Assembly (NCBI RefSeq): GCF_003023845.1
Contig: NZ_PYFT01000001.1
Span: 1,922,001 to 1,986,000, forward strand
Length of the DNA: 64,000 bases
From: Adhaeribacter arboris
Lineage (GTDB): Bacteria; Bacteroidota; Bacteroidia; Cytophagales; Hymenobacteraceae
Direction: 5' to 3'
The position numbers were made by a program, and so were the translations under genes. A model generated the notes under the pieces. The model saw only the letters and a program-made list of their open reading frames with translations. It ran no database searches and had not been told where the DNA came from. This document shows, one piece after another, positions 53,433 to 61,973 of the stretch (the first letter of the stretch is position 1; every line of letters starts with the position of its first letter).

Positions 53433-54791
53433 ATGCCCGCTACCATTCAAACTACTATCTCCGTAGTAACACCCAGCGTAAGCTCCCAAAAACGAATTTT
53501 ATTTGCTTGCATGCCCGCCGACGGCCATTTTAATCCGCTTACCAGTCTGGCGGTTCACCTGAAAGCGGCCGGGCACGACGTGCGTTGGTATACCGGTTCT
53601 ATCTTCGCTAAGAAACTCGCAGCTCTGCAAATTCCCTACTTACCGTTTAAACACGCTCAAGAAATTACGGTCCAGAACATCGACGAAGTATATCCGCAGC
53701 GCCGGGAAATAAAAAGTCAGGTTAAAAAATTAAGTTTTGATATTTGTCATTACTTCATTTTGCGCGGCCCGGAATTTTACGCCGACATTAAAGAAATGGA
53801 ACAAGCATTTCCGTTTGATATCTTGATTGCCGATTCTGCTTTTACCGGGATTCCTTTTGTCAAAGAAAAGCTGAACAAGCCCGTTATTGCCGTGGGAGTC
53901 ACGCCTCTTACCGAAACTTCCAAAGATTTACCGCCTGCCCTACTGGGCCTTACGCCGACCAAGGGAATTTTCGGTCGGGGCAAGCAAGCCTTGCAACGTT
54001 TCTTAGCTGAAAAAATCTTGTTCCGCGAACCAAACAAAGTTATGCGCCGGGTATTGGGCGCGCACGGTATTGATACCGGACGATACAATATTTTCGACGC
54101 CCTCATTCAGAAATCAACGGTGTTTTTGCAAAGCGGTACCCCCGGTTTCGAATACCAGCGCAGCGACCTGAGTTCTCATATCCATTTTATCGGTCCTTTG
54201 CTGCCTTACTCCGAATCTGCTTACCAACCCTTACCTTTCCTGGACAAATTGAAATCGTATAAAAAAGTAATTCTGGTAACGCAAGGCACTTTCGAAGCGG
54301 ATAGTTCTAAATTAATTATTCCCACTTTAGAAGCGTATAAAAATTCGGATTATCTGGTAATTGTTACTACTGCTGGTTGGCACACCGCTGAACTCCGCGC
54401 GAAATACCCTTACGCTAATTGCCTAATCGAAGACTTTATTCCGTTTAGCCAGATTATGCCTTTGGTGGACGTGTACGTTTCTAATGGCGGCTACGGCGGG
54501 GTTTTACTCAGCATTGCTAATCATTTACCCATGGTGGTTGGCGGTCAGCACGAAGGCAAAAACGAGATTTGCGCCCGGGTAGGATATTTTAAACTTGGTA
54601 TAAACCTGAAAACCGAAACTCCGGCCCAGCAACAAATTAAAGTTGCCGTAGAACAGGTACTTACCAATAAAACTTACCGGGAAAATGTACGCGCCTTAGC
54701 CGCTGAATTTACGCAATACAATGCTCCGCTTTTGTGCGAACAATACGTGAACCAACTCACCGGGGTGTTGCCGGAGCCATCCTGGAATTAG
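53433..54791 (+). CDS. MGT/UGT-type glycosyltransferase (GT1-like)
   Basis: 452 residues with GT-B fold. N-terminal acceptor half: RILFACMPADGHFNPLTSLAVHLKAAGHDVRWYTG. C-terminal sugar-nucleotide half: VILVTQGTFEADSSKLIIPTLEA, CLIEDFIPFSQIMPLVDVYVSNGGYGGVLLSIANHLPMVVGGQHEGKNE, the PSPG-like donor-binding block in which the usual HGG is replaced by NGG. It would add a sugar from UDP- or dTDP-sugar to a small hydrophobic acceptor such as a polyketide, carotenoid or xenobiotic. No biosynthetic cluster surrounds it; its control is probably by the divergent AraC protein. Confidence 0.85.
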   Translation: MPATIQTTISVVTPSVSSQKRILFACMPADGHFNPLTSLAVHLKAAGHDVRWYTGSIFAKKLAALQIPYLPFKHAQEITVQNIDEVYPQRREIKSQVKKLSFDICHYFILRGPEFYADIKEMEQAFPFDILIADSAFTGIPFVKEKLNKPVIAVGVTPLTETSKDLPPALLGLTPTKGIFGRGKQALQRFLAEKILFREPNKVMRRVLGAHGIDTGRYNIFDALIQKSTVFLQSGTPGFEYQRSDLSSHIHFIGPLLPYSESAYQPLPFLDKLKSYKKVILVTQGTFEADSSKLIIPTLEAYKNSDYLVIVTTAGWHTAELRAKYPYANCLIEDFIPFSQIMPLVDVYVSNGGYGGVLLSIANHLPMVVGGQHEGKNEICARVGYFKLGINLKTETPAQQQIKVAVEQVLTNKTYRENVRALAAEFTQYNAPLLCEQYVNQLTGVLPEPSWN

Positions 54792-54826
54792 TTAGTCGTT
54801 GCTGATTATTCGTTGCTAACTATTTT
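54792..54826. repeat. heptad repeat directly after the glycosyltransferase stop codon
   Basis: TTAGTCG, TTGCTGA, TTATTCG, TTGCTAA, CTATTTT: five heptads without a gap, with a clear 14-nt repeat of TCGTTGCT. It starts at the base after the stop codon, as with the arrays at mltG and tsaC. Confidence 0.6.
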
Positions 54827-54969
54827 TAAATAAATTTTAGTAAAAGTTCTATTTACTTATAGAAACTACCATTCTTGTTTATTCTCCTAATTTTAAAGCA
54901 GGAATTCTTAGGTAAAACAACCTTGTACGTACTAGCTATTTATATAATTTTCATATAGCTTTTATACAG

Positions 54970-55005
54970 GCAGCCTTTACTTTATAGGGTAAGGGTTGCT
55001 TTTTA
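54970..55005 (+). terminator. rho-independent terminator of the glycosyltransferase gene
   Basis: GCAGCCTTTAC at 54970-54980 pairs with GTAAGGGTTGC at 54989-54999 (11 bp, two G-U pairs), followed by TTTTTA. Confidence 0.7.
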
Positions 55006-55092
55006 TTTGTTGCCAATAGTAGTTACTCATCTTTTAAAATACGGATGACATGAAATATTAAAAGACGAATTTTCATTTCCAAACTTTATCAA

Positions 55093-55118
55093 GACAATTG
55101 TCGTTATAATTTAGACAA
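55093..55118 (+). promoter_or_regulatory. possible operator of the Xre/RES toxin-antitoxin operon
   Basis: GACAATTGTC at 55093-55102 is a perfect 10-bp palindrome, and a half-site GACAA recurs at 55114-55118, two helical turns on. A TACATTTA box near 55126 could be the -7 element. It lies 33-58 bp before the antitoxin ATG, where autorepression by Xre antitoxins usually acts. Confidence 0.4.
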
Positions 55119-55150
55119 AATTCCTTACATTTACAAAAAGCAACACACCT

Positions 55151-55657
55151 ATGAAAGCTACCAGGGAGAAAAGGCCAGCTTCTGATCCGGCTAGTAGAAA
55201 AAAACGGGCAACGAACGTAACTACTTTATTAAAAGAAGAACCCGTTCCTGCGTTAAGCAACTCCGTAGATGAAAAGGATGGCAAAAATGTATTTTACCTG
55301 ATTAAAGCCGTTAGGGCCGGTGTTCATTTTAATTTATTTCAGGATTTTGCCGCTGAAGTATCTTTCTCGCAAGCCGAGTGGTCGCAATACCTGCACTTGT
55401 CCGAAAAAACCTTACAACGCTATAAAAAAGAAAAAAGCACCTTCGACCCGCTGCAATCCGAAAGAATTTTAGAAATAATGCAATTATTTAAAAAAGGTAT
55501 TGCCGTTTTTGGAGATAAGAATCATTTTAATACCTGGTTAAATACCAGCAATATTGTTTTAGGAAATGGAAAGCCAAAAGATTTACTGGACAGCAGCTTT
55601 GGCATTCAATTATTGCAAGACGAATTAATCCGGATCGAATACGGTGTATTTGCATGA
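55151..55657 (+). CDS. Xre/MbcA/ParS-type antitoxin (DUF2384)
   Basis: 168 residues. A basic, disordered N-terminus (about 1-30) precedes a helix-turn-helix (FSQAEWSQYLHLSEKTLQRYKKEKSTFDPLQSERILEIMQLFKKGIAVFGD) and the DUF2384 toxin-binding tail (HFNTWLNTSNIVLGNGKPKDLLDSSFGIQLLQDELIRIEYGVFA). This is the standard antitoxin partner of RES toxins. Its stop overlaps the toxin start by 4 bp (ATGA), so the two are coupled. It should neutralise the toxin and repress the operon. Confidence 0.92.
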   Translation: MKATREKRPASDPASRKKRATNVTTLLKEEPVPALSNSVDEKDGKNVFYLIKAVRAGVHFNLFQDFAAEVSFSQAEWSQYLHLSEKTLQRYKKEKSTFDPLQSERILEIMQLFKKGIAVFGDKNHFNTWLNTSNIVLGNGKPKDLLDSSFGIQLLQDELIRIEYGVFA

Positions 55658-56118
55658 TTGTTTTCCGGTTGAGCAAACAAATGTACTGCACCGACCTTTC
55701 AGGAACCGGTGCGTTTAAAGTTGGAGGTCGTTGGAACAGTAAAGGCACAGCACTGGTTTATACCGCCGATTCGCGGGCACTGAGTATGGCCGAAGTAGCC
55801 GTTCATATTCCGGTAGGAATTCTACCCAAAGATTATTTTCTGGTAAGCCTACGTATTCCGGATGATTCGGTAACGGAAGTAGAACAAAGTAATTTACCAC
55901 CTGACTGGAACGCCTTTCCTCGTTCTTTTTCTACCCAACAATTCGGAGATAATTTTGTAAAAACCGGAAAATCGCTCGTTCTGAAAGTTCCTTCGGCAGT
56001 AGTACCCGGTGATTTTAACTACCTGATAAATCCCCTACATCCGTTAATCCATCAGGTAACCTTGGTGGGAGAGCCGGCCCCTTTTTCTTTTGATAGCCGG
56101 TTATTCCAAAAAATATAA
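55654..56118 (+). CDS. RES-domain toxin (NAD-degrading type)
   Basis: 154 residues. The RES fold hallmarks are present: FRLSKQMYCTDLSGTGAFKVGGRWNSKGTALVYTADSRALSMAEVAVHI (the Arg of GGRWNSKG, the Glu of SMAEV), and a late Ser in LVLKVPSAVVPGDFNYLINPLHP. Related toxins such as MbcT deplete cellular NAD by phosphorolysis or hydrolysis. Length is normal and all three name-giving residues are retained, so it looks functional. It is translationally coupled to its antitoxin. Confidence 0.92.
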   Translation: MIVFRLSKQMYCTDLSGTGAFKVGGRWNSKGTALVYTADSRALSMAEVAVHIPVGILPKDYFLVSLRIPDDSVTEVEQSNLPPDWNAFPRSFSTQQFGDNFVKTGKSLVLKVPSAVVPGDFNYLINPLHPLIHQVTLVGEPAPFSFDSRLFQKI

Positions 56119-56617
56119 ATTCATCTTTCAGCAAGAGTCAACTTTTGTCATGCAAAGGGAGATTTGCTGATAAGTCGCCAAGCCACCGAAAAAATGATAT
56201 TAGCCTTTAATTCAAATGGAAATTTCTTAGTAGCAGTTTGAGTCCAGGAGTTTAATAAGTTTCCTTGTGAATGACAATAATAAATAAAGAAGAACTAAAT
56301 TTAAATACCTGTTCAAGTGAAAACTAGTGAACAAGGGGAAAAGTAGAATCCCCTTTTTACCCAGGGAGGTGATTTGTTTTAATCTTTCCCAATTGAAAAA
56401 TAACTAATACTTAATCTCTAGTTTCCGCCGCCACCTAACAAATATTTGATGAATACTTTAAAATAAAAGTAACTGGCAGAATTTTCTGAGAACAAACTAA
56501 ATTTTTAGAGAGTTATTCGAATAGATAGGTTTCTTAAGGTCTATGTTTTAAATATGTATTTAGGCAGAGGCCCTTTCTTGCTTCTCCGATTTTAGACTCA
56601 GAATTTGCGTTTAGCTT
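56119..56617. other. intergenic stretch, one weak hairpin
   Basis: 499 bp with no convincing gene. AAGGGGA/TCCCCTT at 56333-56355 followed by TTT is a possible terminator, 215 bp after the toxin gene. The rest is AT-rich with nothing recognised. Confidence 0.4.
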
Positions 56618-58792
56618 ATGAAAAAAGTTTTTTTTCTTTTGTTCCTCCCGCTGCAACTGCTTGCCCAATCCTTTACTCCTACGGAAATTAATCGCTGGCA
56701 GCAGAAGGCCAAACAAACTACCATTATCCGCGACAACTTTGGTATTCCGCATATCTACGGTACTACCGATGCGGATGCAGTTTTTGGACTGTTGTACGCC
56801 CAGTGCGAAGATGATTTTAAGCGGGTAGAAATGAATTACATCGAGAAACTAGGTCGGCTGGCCGAAGTAAAAGGTGAATCGGAATTGTACAATGATTTGC
56901 TCATTCGCTTACTCATTGATTCTACCGAAGCGGTTGCGGATTATAACAAAGCCGAGCCTTGGCTCAAGAAATTGTTAAACGCTTACGCCGACGGTATTAA
57001 TTATTACTTGTACAAAAATTCGCAGGTAAAACCCGCTTTGCTGCACCGGTTTAAACCCTGGTACCCGTTGCTCTGGACCGACGGCAGCATTGGCGCCATT
57101 AATACCGCCGATGTTACAGTAACTGAATTAAAAAATTTTTACACCGGCTCGCAGGATTTTTCGAGCGCTATTCCTAAAAATGCCGAATTGCCCAGCGGTT
57201 CCAACGGGTTTGCTTTTGCGCCGGCAAAAACCGAATCGGGTAACGCTATTTTGTACATTAATCCGCACGTTACCTTTTATTTCCGGCCCGAAGTGCAAGT
57301 GCAAAGTCAGGAAGGTTTAAATGCCTACGGCGCGGTTACCTGGGGGCAGTTTTTTGTTTATCAAGGTTTTAACGAACATTGCGGCTGGATGCATACTTCC
57401 GGCAACACCGACGTTGCTGATTTGTACGAAGAGAAAATAATCAAGAAAAACAAGGCCTTATTCTACCAGTTTAATAATTCGCTAAAGCCCGTTACCCAGA
57501 AAAAAATTACTCTTCGTTACCGCGAAGGCAACGCCCTGAAAACTAAAATTATCACTGCCTACTATACCCACCACGGGCCGGTAATGGCGCAACGCAACGG
57601 CAAATGGCTCAGCTTAAAATCTTATAATCGTTCCCTGACCAGTTTAATCCAAAGTTGGCAGCGAACCAAGGCCAAAAGCTTGGATGAATACAAAAAAGTT
57701 ATGGATTTAAAAGCCAACACTTCCAATAACACGGTTTATGCCGATAATAAAGGCAACATTGCTTACTGGCACGGCAATTTTATTCCCATCCGGGACCCTA
57801 AACTTAATTGGTCGAAACCGATAGATGGCAGCGTGGCGGCTACCGAATGGCAGGGATTGCACAAGGTAGACGAATCGGTGCACTTGTATAACCCGTCCAG
57901 CGGCTGGATTCAGAACTGCAACTCTACGCCTTTTACCGCTTCTGGCCCGAGCAGTCCGAAGAAAGAAAACTACCCCGCCTACATGGCGCCGGACGGGGAA
58001 AATTTTCGGGGCATTAACGCCGTTAAAATTTTCGGGAGCAGTGAGAAATACACCCTAGATAAAGTAATTGCCGCGGCTTATAACACCCATCTAGTCGCTT
58101 TTGATGTGCTGCTACCCGCTTTACTAAAAGCCTACGAAGAGAATAAAGGTACCGCTACTTACCAACCTCTAGCGGAACCCATGAAACTATTAACCGACTG
58201 GGACCGCAATTCTTCCGAAACCTCCGTAGCTACTACATTAGCCATTGAATGGGCGCAGAAACTAAGTCCCGCTATCCGGCAGGTGTACGTGGATCAAGGC
58301 GAGGCCGACCAGGTACAGAAAACCCAGAAATTTGCTCAAACTGCTTCCGCTGATCAATTATTAGGTCCGTTACTCGAGGTAAAACTGGAACTGCAAAGTA
58401 AGTTTGGTAAATGGCAGGTAGCCTGGGGCGAAATAAACCGTTATCAGCGCCTTTCCGGTGACCTCGACCAGAAATTTGACGATGCGCAGCCTAGTTTGCC
58501 CAGCGGCTTTGCGCCTTCCACGTGGGGTTGTTTGCCTTCTTTCGTTAGCCGCACCTATCCCGGCACGAATAAACGCTACGGCTACAATGGCAACAGTTTT
58601 GTGTGCGCCGTAGAATTTGGCAAAAGAATAAAAGCAAAATCTTTACTGGCCGGCGGTAACAGCGGCGACCCTAAATCCAAGCATTTCGATGATCAGGCAA
58701 TTATGTACACGAAAGGCCAGTTCAAGGAGGTATTATTTTACCGGGAAGATGTGGCCAAGCACGCGGAAAAAACCTACCATCCGGGAGAGTAA
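56618..58792 (+). CDS. penicillin-acylase-family hydrolase (Ntn hydrolase)
   Basis: 724 residues with a signal peptide (MKKVFFLLFLPLQLLAQ). Alpha chain: WQQKAKQTTIIRDNFGIPHIYGTTDADAVFGLLYAQCEDDFKRVEMNYIEKLGRLAEVKG. The N-terminal nucleophile is Ser195 in PSGSNGFAFAP, the expected autocleavage site for the beta chain. Later blocks: LYINPHVTFYFRPEVQVQS, QNCNSTPFTASGPSSPKKENY and WGCLPSFVSRTYPGTNKRYGYNGNSFVCAVEF. It cleaves amide bonds in the periplasm. Family members act on beta-lactams, acyl-homoserine lactones or other N-acyl amides; the long-chain Bacteroidota type is poorly characterised. Confidence 0.88.
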   Translation: MKKVFFLLFLPLQLLAQSFTPTEINRWQQKAKQTTIIRDNFGIPHIYGTTDADAVFGLLYAQCEDDFKRVEMNYIEKLGRLAEVKGESELYNDLLIRLLIDSTEAVADYNKAEPWLKKLLNAYADGINYYLYKNSQVKPALLHRFKPWYPLLWTDGSIGAINTADVTVTELKNFYTGSQDFSSAIPKNAELPSGSNGFAFAPAKTESGNAILYINPHVTFYFRPEVQVQSQEGLNAYGAVTWGQFFVYQGFNEHCGWMHTSGNTDVADLYEEKIIKKNKALFYQFNNSLKPVTQKKITLRYREGNALKTKIITAYYTHHGPVMAQRNGKWLSLKSYNRSLTSLIQSWQRTKAKSLDEYKKVMDLKANTSNNTVYADNKGNIAYWHGNFIPIRDPKLNWSKPIDGSVAATEWQGLHKVDESVHLYNPSSGWIQNCNSTPFTASGPSSPKKENYPAYMAPDGENFRGINAVKIFGSSEKYTLDKVIAAAYNTHLVAFDVLLPALLKAYEENKGTATYQPLAEPMKLLTDWDRNSSETSVATTLAIEWAQKLSPAIRQVYVDQGEADQVQKTQKFAQTASADQLLGPLLEVKLELQSKFGKWQVAWGEINRYQRLSGDLDQKFDDAQPSLPSGFAPSTWGCLPSFVSRTYPGTNKRYGYNGNSFVCAVEFGKRIKAKSLLAGGNSGDPKSKHFDDQAIMYTKGQFKEVLFYREDVAKHAEKTYHPGE

Positions 58793-59331
58793 AAATTTAT
58801 TATTTTAAAAAGAAGTTTGCTCTTTTACAGCTCTTTTCTAATACCAGCACCTAAAAACAGGCATCCGTTCCTAAGACAAACCGCTAATAGTACGTCTTTT
58901 ATTATTACAAGCTTGATGGCATTTATAAACTTTTACTTTTATACCAAATCTTGTCAACTGTGCGGTTCTCTGCATTTGGATGTCTATTATTTTATTTTTT
59001 AATCGGGAATGCTCTGGAAGCCGGTTTTTAATGTGCTTTAGTTAAACTGTTTGGTCTTTTCTATCGCGAGCGTCCCGCTCGTGAGGAGTATCGTCCGGCC
59101 TCTGGCTGGCTGGAATTAACTTTCATCCTCATAGCTCAGTTTTATCGACTTGCCCGGCAAGAGGACTACCAAATAGTTAGCCACGCGGCTGGAGCCTCGC
59201 GCCAGCTTTTTTTATTCTGGAGAACTTACCGGGTTTATCATTTTGAAAGGAGTAAGAGCACAATAACCGACATCCAATTAAAATACTTAAAAAAATATTT
59301 AAGTTTAAGGACATTGAACCCGTGCCTATTA
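58793..59331. other. intergenic stretch with GC-rich hairpin elements
   Basis: 539 bp without a convincing gene. Against an AT-rich background there is a GC-rich patch at about 59060-59215. It has CGAGCG/CGCTCG at 59067-59081 (8 bp with flanking pairs) and GCTGG/CCAGC at 59188-59206 followed by a run of T. The first looks like a REP-type element, the second like a terminator (usable on the plus strand). Confidence 0.45.
59065..59210. repeat. REP-like GC-rich palindromic patch
   Basis: A short CGCGAGCGTCCCGCTCGTG palindrome at 59065-59083, and 100 bp further a second GC-rich hairpin with the word CCTCGCGCCAGC, then eight T. Composition differs sharply from both flanks. Only a genome-wide count would show whether it is a repeated family. 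Confidence 0.4.
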
Positions 59332-60324
59332 TTAATTCAAGCCTTGAACGAGTTGTTTTGAGGATTTAGGTTGAGAAAGCCAGGTTTCCGGTTGAAAAAG
59401 TTGCTTGTGGTGCCGCATAATATCGGGGCGTTTTTCCGGAACTTCCGAAAGGTCATGGCCGGGTATTACTACTACCGCTGGTTCTGCCCGGCGCAATGCC
59501 CTTACCTGATTACGCACGATAGCGGCTTCTTGCGGGTGGTGCGCTATTTTTTGTATATCCTGGGAGTTCAACCAATCAAAATGAACAACCGCATCGCCGG
59601 TTAACAATACCGGGCCCTGGGGTAAATGCACAATAGCGGCCATGTCGCCTTCCGAGTGACCCTCGCCCTGCACCAAAATAATGCTGCCATCACCGAAAAG
59701 GTCTACCGTGCGGGGGAAAGTGGCGTAAGGCTTACCCTTGGTAAAATCAATTTCTTGGTGGCGCGTGGGAGCAATCCAGGCAGTATGAGTTGGTTCGAAG
59801 CCAGCCAGGCGGGAAGTATTTTTGAATTTCACTCCTTTGGCGGTTACAAAAGTAGCGTTGGTAAAAGCGGGCGCCGCACCGGTATGGTCGAAATGCAAAT
59901 GCGATAAAATAACGGTATTTACTTTTTGGGGAAGCCAGCCGTCGCGGCGCATCTGGCTGACCAAATCACCACCAACTGCCGACCGCGATTTAAATAATAA
60001 ACCTACCAGCGGATGCAAGGCCCCTTCTTGTTTTTCCGCGATTTCCGGACCTAATCCGCAATCAAAAACTACTAAGCCGCGCTGCGGGTGTTCTATAACA
60101 AAAGCCGGCACCGGCCGCCAGGGTTGGTTAGGGCCTGCCAGCATATCGGGAACCCGGTTCGTGCCGGTATTAAACACATGCAATTTTAAACCCGGATATT
60201 TTACCCAGCTTTTGTTAGATAAAGTAGCCGGTACATCCGGCCCAGCTACCGGTTGAGGAGTATAACAACTGCTCAGACCCAACAGCAAAACACTGCCAAA
60301 AATTTTACATATTTGCCTCATCAT
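59332..60324 (-). CDS. MBL-fold lactonase-like lipoprotein (AHL-lactonase family)
   Basis: 330 residues from the ATG at 60324 (MMRQICKIFGSVLLLGLSSC); the open frame extends 24 codons upstream, but the lipoprotein signal with lipobox LLGLSSC fits this start, or the next Met at 60321. MBL core: LVVFDCGLGPEI, VILSHLHFDHTGAAPAF (HxHxDH dinuclear zinc site, near residue 150), VQGEGHSEGDMAAIV and LLTGDAVVHFDWLN, with VVVIPGHD. It is the N-acyl-homoserine-lactonase type of MBL and probably opens lactones in the periplasm. It is divergent from a Crp-type regulator. Confidence 0.82.
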   Translation of the reverse strand: MMRQICKIFGSVLLLGLSSCYTPQPVAGPDVPATLSNKSWVKYPGLKLHVFNTGTNRVPDMLAGPNQPWRPVPAFVIEHPQRGLVVFDCGLGPEIAEKQEGALHPLVGLLFKSRSAVGGDLVSQMRRDGWLPQKVNTVILSHLHFDHTGAAPAFTNATFVTAKGVKFKNTSRLAGFEPTHTAWIAPTRHQEIDFTKGKPYATFPRTVDLFGDGSIILVQGEGHSEGDMAAIVHLPQGPVLLTGDAVVHFDWLNSQDIQKIAHHPQEAAIVRNQVRALRRAEPAVVVIPGHDLSEVPEKRPDIMRHHKQLFQPETWLSQPKSSKQLVQGLN

Positions 60325-60454
60325 TACTTGTATTTTAAGTATTTTGATAAGGCAAAGTAAAAGGAGCAGCTGCTCTAAAACCTTGATGCAAATCAAAATT
60401 TACCACCATCCGGAACAGGGTGGCTTATTCCATGATAAAACAGTTTAAAGAACT

Positions 60455-61036
60455 TTGACAGACGACGAAATCTATGCGCAGGCCCGGAAAAGTTATGCCC
60501 GATTAGTGGTATTTACCAACGAAGAGTGGCAGGCCTTCCGGGAACGAACCCTAATCCGGTATTTGAACCGGAAAGAACATTTTTTAAGGCAAGACGCGGT
60601 ATGTTTGCATTGTGCTTACGTGGCCAAAGGGTATGTACGGCATTATTACCTCGTGGAGGGCAAAGAAGTTACCAACGATTTTAATTTCGAGCACATGTCT
60701 ACGGGCGGTTACCAGAGCTTTATTACTCAAATGCCGGTGCGGTTTAATATTGTAGCCATGGAACCTACTACCCTCGTTACTTTTAACCGCAGCACCATTC
60801 TGGATTTATACGAGCGCTACCCTAACTGGCAAAAGTTGGGTCGATTGGTTATTGAAGGATTGTTTAACCGCAAAACCCTCCGCGAAGAATCTTTTTTACT
60901 CGACACGCCCGAAGACCGCTACCGGCAATTACTCCAGCGGCAACCGTTTATTCTGCAGCGTGTGCCTTTAGTTTACATCGCTTCGTACTTGGGCATTACT
61001 CCGGAAACCCTGAGCCGCATTCGGGCCAGAAAATAA
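60455..61036 (+). CDS. Crp/Fnr family regulator
   Basis: 193 residues from a TTG at 60455. Cyclic-nucleotide-binding-type beta roll (about 20-125: LRQDAVCLHCAYVAKGYVRHYYLVEGKEVTNDFNFEHMSTGGYQSFITQMPVRFNIVAMEPTTLVTFNRSTI) and a short C-terminal HTH (PLVYIASYLGITPETLSRIRARK). This is the common Bacteroidota variant that lacks a classical cAMP pocket. An ATG at 60432 reads MIKQFKEL and then stops, one base out of frame; adding a T in the T3 run at 60454-60456 would give a natural N-terminus. It is divergent from the lactonase-like gene, a likely target. Confidence 0.82.
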   Translation: MTDDEIYAQARKSYARLVVFTNEEWQAFRERTLIRYLNRKEHFLRQDAVCLHCAYVAKGYVRHYYLVEGKEVTNDFNFEHMSTGGYQSFITQMPVRFNIVAMEPTTLVTFNRSTILDLYERYPNWQKLGRLVIEGLFNRKTLREESFLLDTPEDRYRQLLQRQPFILQRVPLVYIASYLGITPETLSRIRARK

Positions 61037-61215
61037 TTTCTACCTAGCTACCCAGGGAATTAGCTATTTTGATTTTCTAGCTAAGGTGGAGTAAAATTTC
61101 CGGTTAAAATAATGGTTTTTAGCAGAAATGTATTACTTGCCCTAATCAACGTTTCGTATTTCTGTCTATTTTGCGGGGCATTTACGATTAAAATCCCAAA
61201 GCCAATTTAAGAACA

Positions 61216-61914
61216 TTGGAACACCCCCTCGATAATCCAATCTGGATGGCGCTTCAATCCGGAAATAAAAATATAGCCTACGGCAATACGCAGGTTAAAT
61301 TTATGCAAAGGGATGTTGGCCTTTTTGCGGCGATGGACGTGTACTCCGAAAGTAATTTTAAATACTTACAGGAACAAAGTTCGCCGGAAGATTCCTTTAT
61401 ACTTTTTACTCCCGGTAAAATGCAGGTACCGACGGGCTGGAAAACTCTGGTGGAGAAGGCTATCACGCAAATGGTATACCCGCATTCTGCTCCCCCATTA
61501 TGGGAAGTCGATAAAAACCTGGTGGCTTTAAAAGAAACCGATGTTCCGGCTATGCTCAATTTAACGCAAAGAACCAAGCCCGGCCCTTTTTTATCCGGTA
61601 CTATCCAATTAGGAAGTTACTTCGGTTTTTTTGAAGAAAGTAAATTAATTGCCATGGCCGGGCAGCGCCTGAAGCCAGGTATGTATACCGAAATAAGCGC
61701 GGTTTGCACGGATGCCGGTTATACTGGTAAAGGGTTGGCTAAAAAACTGGTTATGCATCAGGTTAGCCAAATACTGGCCGAGTCCCGAATCCCCATTCTG
61801 CATTTAAATAGCGAAAATAGTCCAGCTTATAACTTATACGCTAAAATCGGCTTTCAAACCAGGCGGGAAATGGTGGTGTATGTTATCCAAAACACTAAGC
61901 TTGCTTTACAATAA
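61216..61914 (+). CDS. GNAT family N-acetyltransferase
   Basis: 232 residues from a TTG at 61216; there is no ATG in frame after the upstream stop, so TTG is the only reasonable start. The C-terminal half holds the GNAT acetyl-CoA site: YTEISAVCTDAGYTGKGLAKKLVMHQVSQIL (motif A, GYxGKGLA) and ILHLNSENSPAYNLYAKIGFQTRREMVVYV (motif B). The N-terminal half (about 1-100) is a second degenerate domain, as in FR47-like proteins. The substrate is unknown. Confidence 0.85.
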   Translation: MEHPLDNPIWMALQSGNKNIAYGNTQVKFMQRDVGLFAAMDVYSESNFKYLQEQSSPEDSFILFTPGKMQVPTGWKTLVEKAITQMVYPHSAPPLWEVDKNLVALKETDVPAMLNLTQRTKPGPFLSGTIQLGSYFGFFEESKLIAMAGQRLKPGMYTEISAVCTDAGYTGKGLAKKLVMHQVSQILAESRIPILHLNSENSPAYNLYAKIGFQTRREMVVYVIQNTKLALQ

Positions 61915-61973
61915 AACATATTAAGAGCGAAAAGTATATTTCAGTGCGATTAAGGTATTTCTGGAAATAATAT

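Noticed and set aside
53324-53446. 41-codon N-terminal extension of the AraC-family regulator
   Set aside because: It would overlap the divergent glycosyltransferase start and leave no promoter; the family starts at the Met at 53323.
58817-59002. 61-residue open frame after the acylase gene
   Set aside because: No family, and composition typical of random AT-rich sequence; it begins in the acylase trailer.
59130-59175. tRNA-like D-arm text (TAGCTCAGTTTTA)
   Set aside because: No acceptor stem, anticodon arm or T-arm can be built around it; it is a chance match.
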